Source: Streptomyces sp. NBC_01210
Lineage (GTDB): Bacteria; Actinomycetota; Actinomycetes; Streptomycetales; Streptomycetaceae
Direction: 5' to 3'
DNA: 64,000 nt
Assembly (NCBI RefSeq): GCF_036010325.1
Contig: NZ_CP108549.1
Coordinates: forward strand, 1,302,001 to 1,366,000
In this document: positions 35,246 to 42,546 of the stretch, piece after piece
Layout: each line of letters begins with the position of its first letter
Numbering within the stretch: the stretch's first letter is position 1
The notes under the pieces: model-generated
Told to the model about the DNA's origin: nothing
The model's input: only the letters and a program-made list of their open reading frames with translations
Databases searched by the model: none
Program-made: the position numbers and the translations under genes

Positions 35246-36121
35246 CCGCCCCCTGAACACGCCCGAGCCGAGGGCCGCGCCCGCTCCGACCAGCACACCG
35301 CCCGCCGCCTGGGCCGGGCCGAACGTCCCCGTACCGACCAGGGGCGCGGTCAGCGCGGCGGATACGGGGATCAGTCCGGAGAAGAGCGTGGCGCGTTCGG
35401 CGCCGATGCGCTGGACGCCCATGTACCACCAGACAAAGCCGACGACGGTGACGACGGCCGCCTGCCACAGCAGCGCCAGGGTCTCCGCCTGAGTGGGCGT
35501 GCGCAGAAAGCCCGAGCCGTCGAGGACGAGGCCGAAGACCGTGGACTCGACGGCAGCGATGCCACAGACGGTGGCGGTGAGCAGTTTGGGGCCGAGCGTT
35601 CGCAGCACGGGTCCGGCCAGCACGGCGAAGCCGACCTCGCCGGCCAGCGCACCTGCCGACCAGGCGATTCCCGCCGGTCCTGTACGGCCCCACCCCTGGA
35701 CGGCGAAGGCGCCGGCCGCGACGAACAGGGCTCCGTACAGCACGGGGCGAGCGGGCCGACGGCCGTCCAGGAGCGGTACGAGTACGGCGACGATGACGGG
35801 GGCGCAGCCGACGAACACACCGGGAACGGCGGGTTCCGAGGTGCGTTCCGCCGCCAGGATCGCCAGGTTGAAACCGACCATGCCGACGGCGGCGAGCAGT
35901 GCGAGCCGTCCCCACTGCGGCAGGCGGAGGGCACGCAGCGGCAACACCACCGCCCGGCCGCCGAGCAACGGCAGCAGGAGCAGGCAGGCGAGGGCGTAGC
36001 GCAGCGCCTGGCCGCCCGCGTAGGGATAGTCGCCGAGCACGCTGTTGGCGGTGAAGGAGGCGCCGACGAGGAGGTAGGCCACGGTGACGAGCAGCGCCGC
36101 GCGCAGGGAGTTCACGTTCAT
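34961..36121 (-). CDS. EamA/DMT-family transporter with aberrant C-terminal read-through
   Basis: Residues 1-300 are a ten-helix EamA permease, MNVNSLRAALLVTVAYLLVGASFTANS to the repeat end GVLVGAGAALGSGVFRGR. The stop expected soon after is absent and the frame runs 85 more codons, antisense to the hydrolase gene. That tail is hydrophilic and unlike a permease. The gene is divergent from a MocR-type regulator, a common pairing for transporter control. The transport function is probably intact; the real stop may have been lost by mutation. Confidence 0.8.
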   Translation of the reverse strand: MNVNSLRAALLVTVAYLLVGASFTANSVLGDYPYAGGQALRYALACLLLLPLLGGRAVVLPLRALRLPQWGRLALLAAVGMVGFNLAILAAERTSEPAVPGVFVGCAPVIVAVLVPLLDGRRPARPVLYGALFVAAGAFAVQGWGRTGPAGIAWSAGALAGEVGFAVLAGPVLRTLGPKLLTATVCGIAAVESTVFGLVLDGSGFLRTPTQAETLALLWQAAVVTVVGFVWWYMGVQRIGAERATLFSGLIPVSAALTAPLVGTGTFGPAQAAGGVLVGAGAALGSGVFRGRSAAAVQDDARDKCGVVVHGDMAAAGQPHEPRPRDGLLGPDALAAQQQPVLRSPADGDRHVGHIVGEQDVAAGGECLMKAGGVAERESLGDGRLG

Positions 36122-36145
36122 GGGGGCGACGCTAGGGAGCGAGGC

Positions 36146-36162
36146 GGTCCGGTTTAAGGTCC
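36146..36162. promoter_or_regulatory. Direct repeats GGTCC in the EamA/MocR divergent gap
   Basis: GGTCC occurs at 36146-36150 and 36158-36162, 12 bases apart, in the 47-base gap between the EamA permease and the MocR-type gene. MocR regulators usually bind direct repeats between themselves and the divergent target. Spacing is close to one helical turn. Confidence 0.4.
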
Positions 36163-36168
36163 ACTTTC

Positions 36169-37624
36169 ATGACGCCATCGGGGACCAATCCGGCGACGGG
36201 CGAGCCGTCCCGAGGCGAGTCGTGGAACGCCGCCTGGGAACTGTTGCTGCCCGCGGCCGCCGCTCCGGCCCGGCAGCGCGGACGCGCGTTGCAGTCGGCG
36301 CTGCGCGAGGCGGTCAGGTCGGGACGGCTGGGCGCGGGAACGCGGCTGCCCTCCAGCCGTGAGCTCGCCACCGATCTGGGCGTCTCGCGCGGTACTGGTC
36401 ACCGAGGCGTACGAGCAGCTGACGGCGGAGGGCTACCTGCGCAGCGGCCGGGGCGCAGGAACCTGGGTCGGGGGCGCGGCGCGGCCCGCCGTGCGCGGAG
36501 TGCGGGACCTGGCGCCACGCGCTCCCGGTGCGCGCGTGGACTTCCGCCCCGGGACGCCCGATCTCTCGCTCTTCCCGCGCGCCGCGTGGGCCGCCGCGCA
36601 CAAGTCCGTGCTCGCGCGGCTGCCGCATCGCGCGCTGGGCTATCCCGATCCGCGCGGGCTGCCGGAGCTGCGCACCGCGCTGGCCTCGTTGCTCACCCGG
36701 CGGCGCGGCGTCGTGGCCGATCCGGAATGCCTGGTGGTGTGTTCGGGCGTGGCGCAGGCGATGACGCTGCTCGGATTCGTACTGCATGGACACGGACTGC
36801 GAACGGTGGGGGTCGAGGACCCCGGGAGCCACGAGCACGGAGCGCTGTTCTCGGCGGCCGGTCTGGACATGACCGCGTTGTCGCTCGACGGCGAGGGGCT
36901 GGCGACCGGGCCGCTCGAGGGCTCCGGTGTACGTGCGGTGGTGACGACACCTGCCCACCAGTTCCCGACCGGAATCGCCTACTCCGCGCAGCGTCGCACC
37001 GAACTCCTCGACTGGGCGCGCGCCGTGGACGGTCTGATCGTGGAGGACGACTACGACGGCGACTTCCGCTACGACCGGGCTCCCGTCGGAGCGCTGCAGG
37101 GTCTCGACCCGGAGCGCGTCGCGTACACCGGGTCGGTGAGCAAGTCGCTGGCACCGGGGCTGCGGCTGGGCTGGCTGCTCGTACCCTCCCGTCTGGCGGA
37201 CGAGGTCGTCGAACGCAAACGCACCATGGATCTCGGCAACCCGGCCCTGGACCAGGCGCTCCTTGCCGACTTCATCGGCCACGGCGGTTACGACCGGCAG
37301 CTCCGTCGCTGCCAGCGTGCCTACCGGGAGCGGCGCGACGCGCTCGTCGGCGCCCTCACGGACCACTTCCCCGGCACCGAGGTCAGCGGTATCGCCGCCG
37401 GTCTGCACATCATCGCGCGGCTGCCCGAGCGGTACGGCCCCGAGCCGCGATTCCTGGACCTTGCGGCACGGTCCGGGGTGGCGGTACGCCCGCTGGCCGA
37501 CTACATGGCGGCCGACGAGGGGGACGCCGGAGTGCGGCTGGTCCTCGGGTACGCGCATCTGGCGCCGACCGATATCGAGCGCGGCGTGCGGCTGATGGCG
37601 GAGGCGGTGCGGAAGGCGCTGTGA
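36169..37624 (+). pseudogene. MocR/PdxR-type regulator disrupted by a one-base insertion
   Basis: From ATG 36169 the frame encodes a GntR-type winged helix (REAVRSGRLGAGTRLPSSRELATDLGVSRGT) up to 36393. A neighbouring frame then gives VTEAYEQLTAEGYLRSG and the whole aminotransferase-like domain, including VEDDYDGDFRYDR and the PLP lysine in YTGSVSKSLAPGLRLG, to 37624. Removing one base at 36394-36397 joins the two frames. As it stands the DNA-binding domain is severed from the effector domain. The gene is divergent from its likely target, the EamA permease. Sequencing error is possible. Confidence 0.82.
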
Positions 37625-37765
37625 AGTGCCTCGGTCCTGCGGGCCGTTGGACGGTCCTCGTACGCCGCGCAGGGCGGGTTGTTCACCCGGGGTTCGCGTG
37701 GCGGCCGCAGCCGGGCAGTAGGCATGGCACGGCACACCGGCCCGAGCTGCCCTGGAGGCACAGCG

Positions 37766-38056
37766 ATGTCACACAGCCCGCGGATACCCTCCCCCGACCG
37801 CCGTTCCGTTCTGCGCGGCACGGTCGCCGCCTCGGCGGCACTGGCTCTGCCCGCGATGGGAGCGGCGCCCGCGCTCCCGCTGTCCGGCCGCCCGCGCGCC
37901 GCATGGGGTGTGCAGACCGGCGATGTGACCTCCTCCTCCGGTCTGGTGTGGGTGCGCTCCGACCGGCCCGCCCGGATGATCGTGGAGACGCTGCGGGCAG
38001 AGGGCGGAACGGTCCTGTTCAGCAAGGTGCTTCAGCCCGGGCGTGTGGGGCAGTAG
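37766..38056 (+). pseudogene. Truncated PhoD-type alkaline phosphatase (N-terminal remnant)
   Basis: Only 96 codons remain. A Tat-type signal (PDRRSVLRGTVAASAALALPA) is followed by WGVQTGDVTSSSGLVWVRSDRPARMIVE, the beginning of the PhoD N-terminal domain that precedes the metallophosphatase. The frame ends at 38054 (LQPGRVGQ-stop); the catalytic domain of roughly 400 further residues is absent. A good SD (CTGGAGG) remains. Likely a deletion remnant that could still give a short exported peptide. Confidence 0.75.
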
Positions 38057-38069
38057 GACACGCGCCCGG
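38037..38069. terminator. Hairpin at the end of the PhoD remnant
   Basis: CCGGGCGTGT (38037-38046) pairs with ACACGCGCCCGG (38058-38069) with a two-base bulge, at the truncated gene's stop codon. No T-run is visible, so termination would depend on the stem alone, as is common in high-GC genomes. Confidence 0.45.
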
Positions 38070-38112
38070 CACTTACTTGCCACTATGGAAAGTAAATGCC
38101 ATTCTCGCAAGT

Positions 38113-38535
38113 ATGAGTGAACAGACGGATGCCGCGGCGGCGTTGAAGCGCGCGAAGCTCGCGGAGAGCGCCACACGCCGCCGCGGAAGCGGTTGGTACG
38201 CGCGGTATCTCGTCGTCTTCGCCGCCGGCCAACTGGTGCTGGTACCGATGGCGGTGCTGTGGCAAGGGCGGTCCGCGGCACTCGTCTTCGCGGTCATCAA
38301 TGCCGTGCTCGTCGGGGGGCTCAGCATGTACGCAGCCCGGCAGCGCGTCATCCGCCGGGGGTTCGGCGCCCGGCACGGCACGCTGATCGGCTCCTGGGCG
38401 GTGGCCTACTCCCTCACCGTCGCGCTCAGCGTCTCCGCCTTCGAGGGCAGCGTGGTCTTCGCGGTGATCGGAGCCCTGTGGTGCGCGCTGCCGCCGGCGG
38501 TCGGTGCCTGGCAGGAGAATCGACGGTCGGCATGA
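38113..38535 (+). CDS. Four-helix integral membrane protein of unknown function
   Basis: This 140-residue protein starts MSEQTDAAAALKRAKLAESATRR, a basic cytoplasmic region, followed by four hydrophobic segments beginning YLVVFAAGQLVLVPMAVLW and ending WCALPPAVGAW. Its stop overlaps the start of a winged-helix regulator by ATGA, so the two are coupled. The pairing resembles small membrane proteins next to their own regulator. Function is unknown. Confidence 0.75.
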   Translation: MSEQTDAAAALKRAKLAESATRRRGSGWYARYLVVFAAGQLVLVPMAVLWQGRSAALVFAVINAVLVGGLSMYAARQRVIRRGFGARHGTLIGSWAVAYSLTVALSVSAFEGSVVFAVIGALWCALPPAVGAWQENRRSA

Positions 38536-38888
38536 CGAAGAGAACGCAGCAGACCGGGAACGACGGGAAGGCCGAGAACGCCGGGAAAGAGACGCGTACG
38601 CATCCGCGCCACGCGCTCGCCCCGCTGCTCACCTCGCCCGTCCGGCTGTCGATCGTGGCGGCCCTGGCACCGCTGGACAAGGCCGAGTTCGGGTTTGTGC
38701 GCGACCTGGTCGAGGTCACCGACTCGACGCTGTCCAAGCAGGTCGCGGCTCTCGAGGAAGCCGGCTGGGTCGGGGTGGACAAGGGCAGGGTGGGGCGGCG
38801 GGCGCGGACCTGGCTGTCTCTGACGCACGAGGGGCGCGCCGTATACCGGCGGCATCTGGACGCGCTACGGGCCATAGCCGGCACCTGA
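38532..38888 (+). CDS. Winged-helix transcriptional regulator (MarR/ArsR-like)
   Basis: This is a 118-residue protein. After a 25-residue polar N-terminal extension, a winged-helix domain reads HPRHALAPLLTSPVRLSIVAALAP, then VRDLVEVTDSTLSKQVAALEEAGWV and the wing GRRARTWLSLTHEGRAVYRRHLDAL. This is the compact type that represses the adjacent membrane gene. It is translationally coupled to the upstream gene (overlap ATGA). Confidence 0.88.
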   Translation: MTKRTQQTGNDGKAENAGKETRTHPRHALAPLLTSPVRLSIVAALAPLDKAEFGFVRDLVEVTDSTLSKQVAALEEAGWVGVDKGRVGRRARTWLSLTHEGRAVYRRHLDALRAIAGT

Positions 38889-38916
38889 CCGATCGCCCCG
38901 GCCCAAGGAGGTGGCC

Positions 38917-39228
38917 GTGCCGGTCCGGCTCGGCACGGTGATGTCCAACCGGCCGGCCGAGTCCGCCCGTACGACCGCCGCGACCGGTGCGTACGCGACG
39001 ACCTGGTCCGTTCTCGCCGCCGCGCTGCCGGGACTGCGGACCGCCGGGGCACCCTCGCGCGGGTCGGCAGAGATACGTGCGGTGGCCGCAGACCGCGTCG
39101 AGCGCTGCGGCGCGGCCGTCACAACGACAGCGGGGCCGGCCGGCGGCGGAACGGCGGACACACCTGGGCTCGCGGCCTCGCCGGTCGCGGTGGCTCATCC
39201 CAGCTGGTCACCGGCGCATCCCGGCTGA
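38917..39228 (+). CDS. Possible small protein of unknown function
   Basis: A GTG with AAGGAG 7 bases upstream opens a 103-residue frame starting MPVRLGTVMSNRPAESARTTAATG, Ala/Gly/Thr-rich, without recognisable domains. The SD is the main evidence; amino-acid use is less convincing than in neighbours. It may be a fragment or a chance frame in GC-rich DNA. Confidence 0.3.
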   Translation: MPVRLGTVMSNRPAESARTTAATGAYATTWSVLAAALPGLRTAGAPSRGSAEIRAVAADRVERCGAAVTTTAGPAGGGTADTPGLAASPVAVAHPSWSPAHPG

Positions 39229-39366
39229 TGGCCGCGCCGCGACAGGGAAGCGATCACTCCACGCCAGGAACGGCGAAAATCGGCCTATAGCAGTCCAGAT
39301 TGATGCTTAACCCGTCAGTCACAAAGCGTTCGTGATCACGCAACACCGTTCGGTCACAGTGATGGC

Positions 39367-40776
39367 ATGACAGATGTGACTTCTGCGAAGAGTGCCCGCC
39401 GCCCACACCACTGGCGGCGGGATCTCGTCGAACTGGCAGCCATGTTCACCGCCGTCGCGGTCGCCGACGCCATCGCGAACATGATCGGGCACGGGCCGGA
39501 CGGCCCGTTCCTGCTCATCGCCTCAGCCGTGGCCCTCGTCGCCACGGCCGCCTTCCACACATGGTGGGCACGACACCACAGTCATGCCCCTCCGACGGAC
39601 AGTACGGACAGCATCGACGTCATGGGAGATGCCGGGGTGGCGGTGTCCTCCGCGACCGGGGCCGCGGCACGGGGCGAGCTGAACGAGACGGCGCTTTGGC
39701 GGATGCGGACCACTGTGCGGGACACACCCGGCAGCCTGGCCGCACTGTGCATCGCCCTCGCACAATACCGGGTCGACATCCTCACCCTCCAGACCCATCC
39801 GCTGGCCGAGGGCACGGTGGACGAGTTCCTGCTGCGCGCCCCCGCGTCCCTGCAGGCGCAGCAGCTCACCCGGGAGATCTCCGGGGCGGGCGGCAGCAAC
39901 ACCTGGATCGAGCGGGCCGACGCCCACGATCTCGTCGACACCCCCACCCGGGTGCTGGGCCTCGCCACCCGTACCGCCCTTGACGCGGCCGAACTGCCGC
40001 TGGCACTGCGCCAGTTGCTCGGCCGCTGCACGATCCATTCGCTGCCTCCGGTCTCGCTGACAGGCCGGCCCACCGGAGAGATTCCGCCGGTGGAAGGCGT
40101 GCTGGAGGAGACGGTGATGCGGCTGCGCGACCCGAACGGTGGAGCCATCACCGTCGAACGGCCCTATCTTCCGTTCACGCCCACCGAGTTCGCACGGGCC
40201 CGCGCCCTGGTGGAACTGGACGCGCGCCTCGGTCCCCGTATCCCGCGCAGCCAGGACGTCCTCACCCTCCCCGAGGGCAACGAGATCACCGTGCGCCGCG
40301 TCGACCAGGGCGACGTCGAAGCCGCCGTGGCGATGCACGACCGCTGCTCCGAGCGCACCCTGAGCATGCGCTACCACGGCCCGGTCGGCGACGCCGACCG
40401 CTACCTCAACCACCTGCTCAGCCCGCGTTTCGGCCGCACCCTCGCCGTCCAGACCGCCTCCGGCCGTCTCGTCGCCCTCGGACATCTCCTCTGGGACGGG
40501 GACGAGACCGAGGTCGCGCTGCTCGTCGAGGACGAATGGCAGGGCCGCGGCATCGGATCGGAGCTGCTCGGCCGACTGGTCGCCCTCGCTGTCGAGGCGG
40601 GCTGCGGCAGCGTCTACGCCGTCACCCGTTCCTCCAACACCGCGATGGTGGCTGCCATGCGCGCCCTGAACCTGCCGCTCGACTACCAGATCGAGGAGGG
40701 CACGCTGGTCATCACCGCCCGACTTGACGCGACTCCCGTACGCGCGCTGTTTCCGTACGAACAGGCTGAGCGCTGA
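39367..40776 (+). CDS. Membrane-anchored ACT-domain GNAT acetyltransferase
   Basis: This 469-residue protein has an unusual layout. Two membrane segments lie at about residues 19-41 and 45-67, then a polar linker, an ACT domain at about 115-190 (RMRTTVRDTPGSLAALCIALAQYRVDILTLQ), and a C-terminal GNAT domain at about 300-455 (acetyl-CoA loop VEDEWQGRGIGSELLGRLVALA). ACT domains bind amino acids, and soluble ACT-GNAT lysine acetyltransferases controlled by amino acids are known in actinobacteria. Here a membrane anchor is added. The 3' end overlaps the facing PLP-lyase gene by 65 bases. Confidence 0.88.
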   Translation: MTDVTSAKSARRPHHWRRDLVELAAMFTAVAVADAIANMIGHGPDGPFLLIASAVALVATAAFHTWWARHHSHAPPTDSTDSIDVMGDAGVAVSSATGAAARGELNETALWRMRTTVRDTPGSLAALCIALAQYRVDILTLQTHPLAEGTVDEFLLRAPASLQAQQLTREISGAGGSNTWIERADAHDLVDTPTRVLGLATRTALDAAELPLALRQLLGRCTIHSLPPVSLTGRPTGEIPPVEGVLEETVMRLRDPNGGAITVERPYLPFTPTEFARARALVELDARLGPRIPRSQDVLTLPEGNEITVRRVDQGDVEAAVAMHDRCSERTLSMRYHGPVGDADRYLNHLLSPRFGRTLAVQTASGRLVALGHLLWDGDETEVALLVEDEWQGRGIGSELLGRLVALAVEAGCGSVYAVTRSSNTAMVAAMRALNLPLDYQIEEGTLVITARLDATPVRALFPYEQAER

Positions 40777-41911
40777 GGGCCTCGGTCAGATCACGCCATA
40801 GATCCTCCACGTCCTCAAGACCGACCGACATCCGCAGCAGCCGGTCGCTGACGCCCGCCGAGTGCCGGTCTCCCTCAGCCACGATGCGGTGGCTGATGGA
40901 GGCCGGGTGCTGGATCAGGCTGTCGACGCTGCCGAGACTGACCGCCGGCGTGATCAGCCGCACGGCCGAGATCACGCTCCGCGGGTCCCCGTACACCTCG
41001 AAGGAGACCATCGCCCCGCCCACGCTCGGATAGTGGACTCGGGCGATCCGCGGGTCGGCGGCCAGCCGGCGGGCCAGGTCGGCCGCCGTGGTGGATGCGG
41101 CCCGTACCCGTACCGGCAGCGTGGACAGTCCACGCAGCAGCAGATATCCGGCCATCGGATGCAGGACGCCGCCGGTCGCGAACCGCACCTGCCGGAGGCT
41201 TCGGGCGAACTCCTCGTCGCAGGCCACCACTCCGCCCATCACATCGCCGTGCCCGCCCAGGTACTTGGTCGCGCTGTGCAGCACGATCCGCGCCCCGTGC
41301 TCCACCGGCCGCTGCAGCACAGGCGTGGCGAAGGTGTTGTCGACGAGCAGCGGCACGGAGCCGCAGGCGTGCCGAACGGCTCGCAGATCGACCTCGGCGA
41401 GCGTCGGGTTGGCGGGCGTCTCCACCATCACAAGGCCGGTTTCCGGCCGGATCGCCTCCGCGATGCCCGCGGGGTCGGTCCAGGTCACCTCGGTCCCGAG
41501 CAGCCCCGCGTTCAGCAGATGGTCGCTGCACCCGTACAACGGCCGGACCGCGACCACGTGACGCAGCCCCATGCTCGCCCGTACCAGCAGTACGGCGGTG
41601 AGCGCGGCCATCCCGCTGGCGAAGGCGACCGCGCTCTCGGCTCCTTCCAGCCTGGCGAGCGCTGTCTCGAAACGGGCCGTGGTCGGGTTGTCGAGCCGGG
41701 CGTAGACCGGCGGTCCCTCCAGTCGCGCGCCGGTGGCGGCGAAGCCGTCGATACGCTCGGCCTCACCTGCGGCGTCGTACGACGGGTAGGTGGTGGACAG
41801 GTCCAGCGGCGGGGCGTGCACGCCGAGCTCTGCGAGGTCCTCGCGTCCGGCGTGTACTGCTTCGGTGGCCAGGGCCCGGGGTGCGGGGGTGACCGAGGCT
41901 GCGTTCTCCAT
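40712..41911 (-). CDS. Cys/Met-metabolism PLP enzyme (cystathionine gamma-lyase type)
   Basis: This 399-residue fold-type I PLP enzyme has FASGMAALTAVL and GCSDHLL in the cofactor region. VETPANPTLAEVDLRAV and LLVDNTFATPVLQRP follow, with the PLP Lys in LHSATKYLGGHGDVMGG. It probably cleaves cystathionine to cysteine or acts as a related gamma-lyase/synthase; exact reaction cannot be told. Start MENAASVTPAPRALATEAVHAGR at 41911 is preferred to a longer frame overlapping the Lrp promoter. It is divergent from an Lrp/AsnC gene that probably controls it. Confidence 0.9.
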   Translation of the reverse strand: MENAASVTPAPRALATEAVHAGREDLAELGVHAPPLDLSTTYPSYDAAGEAERIDGFAATGARLEGPPVYARLDNPTTARFETALARLEGAESAVAFASGMAALTAVLLVRASMGLRHVVAVRPLYGCSDHLLNAGLLGTEVTWTDPAGIAEAIRPETGLVMVETPANPTLAEVDLRAVRHACGSVPLLVDNTFATPVLQRPVEHGARIVLHSATKYLGGHGDVMGGVVACDEEFARSLRQVRFATGGVLHPMAGYLLLRGLSTLPVRVRAASTTAADLARRLAADPRIARVHYPSVGGAMVSFEVYGDPRSVISAVRLITPAVSLGSVDSLIQHPASISHRIVAEGDRHSAGVSDRLLRMSVGLEDVEDLWRDLTEALSAQPVRTETARVRESRQVGR

Positions 41912-41929
41912 GCCCGCACTCTGAACACC

Positions 41930-41941
41930 TACCGGGAGGTA
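41930..41941. promoter_or_regulatory. Inverted repeat between PLP lyase and Lrp gene
   Basis: TACC-GGGA-GGTA (41930-41941) sits in the 59-base divergent gap. Lrp/AsnC proteins bind short degenerate dyads near their own start, so this is a reasonable operator candidate for both genes. Confidence 0.4.
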
Positions 41942-41970
41942 ATGGCCAAGGGTCGTGTTACGTTCGGCGA

Positions 41971-42465
41971 ATGGCTGAATCTGTCGCACTCGACCCGGTG
42001 GATCTGCACATACTCCGCCTGCTGCAGAACGACGCCCGGACCACCTATCGCGAGCTGGCTGCGGAGGTCGGAGTGGCGCCGTCCACCTGCCTGGACCGGG
42101 TGACCAGGCTGCGCCGCTCCGGCGTGATCCTCGGGCATCGGCTGGCCCTGGATCCCGCCCGGCTGGGGCGCGGGCTGCAGGCGCTCCTCTCCGTGCAGGT
42201 CCGGCCGCACCGGCGGGAACTGATCGGTCCGTTCGTGGAACGGATCCGCGCGCTGCCCGAATCCCGGGCGCTGTTCCATCTCACCGGCCCCGACGACTAT
42301 CTGGTGCATGTGGCCGTGATGGACACGGCCGATCTGCAACGTCTGGTGGTGGACGAGTTCACCTCACGGCGAGAAGTCGCCAGGGTCGAGACGCGACTGA
42401 TCTTCCAGCAGTGGGACTGCGGCCCGCTGCTGCCTCCGATGCCGGTCGGCGCCCAGGATCATTGA
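41971..42465 (+). CDS. Lrp/AsnC-family regulator
   Basis: This 164-residue protein has an N-terminal HTH at about 8-55 (LDPVDLHILRLLQNDARTTYRELAAEVGVAPSTCLDRVTRLRRSGVI) and a RAM/AsnC ligand domain after residue 65 that binds amino acids and forms octamers. It faces the PLP lyase and probably senses a sulfur or branched amino acid to control it. The tail LLPPMPVGAQDH extends past the RAM fold. Confidence 0.92.
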   Translation: MAESVALDPVDLHILRLLQNDARTTYRELAAEVGVAPSTCLDRVTRLRRSGVILGHRLALDPARLGRGLQALLSVQVRPHRRELIGPFVERIRALPESRALFHLTGPDDYLVHVAVMDTADLQRLVVDEFTSRREVARVETRLIFQQWDCGPLLPPMPVGAQDH

Positions 42466-42491
42466 CAGGGCACTGACAGGCCACCGACAGG
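42464..42491. repeat. Three GACAGG copies at 11-base intervals
   Basis: GACAGG begins at 42464, 42475 and 42486, with a decayed fourth position at 42497 (GAGA). The array starts within the stop codon of the Lrp gene and precedes the DUF885 gene. The 11-base period puts copies on one face of the helix, suggesting a protein-binding array, or it is slippage. Confidence 0.55.
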
Positions 42492-42546
42492 CGACTGAGA
42501 TCCAATGATGGTGACGCGGAGGCCTCAGTCGTATGAGGATGTGCGC

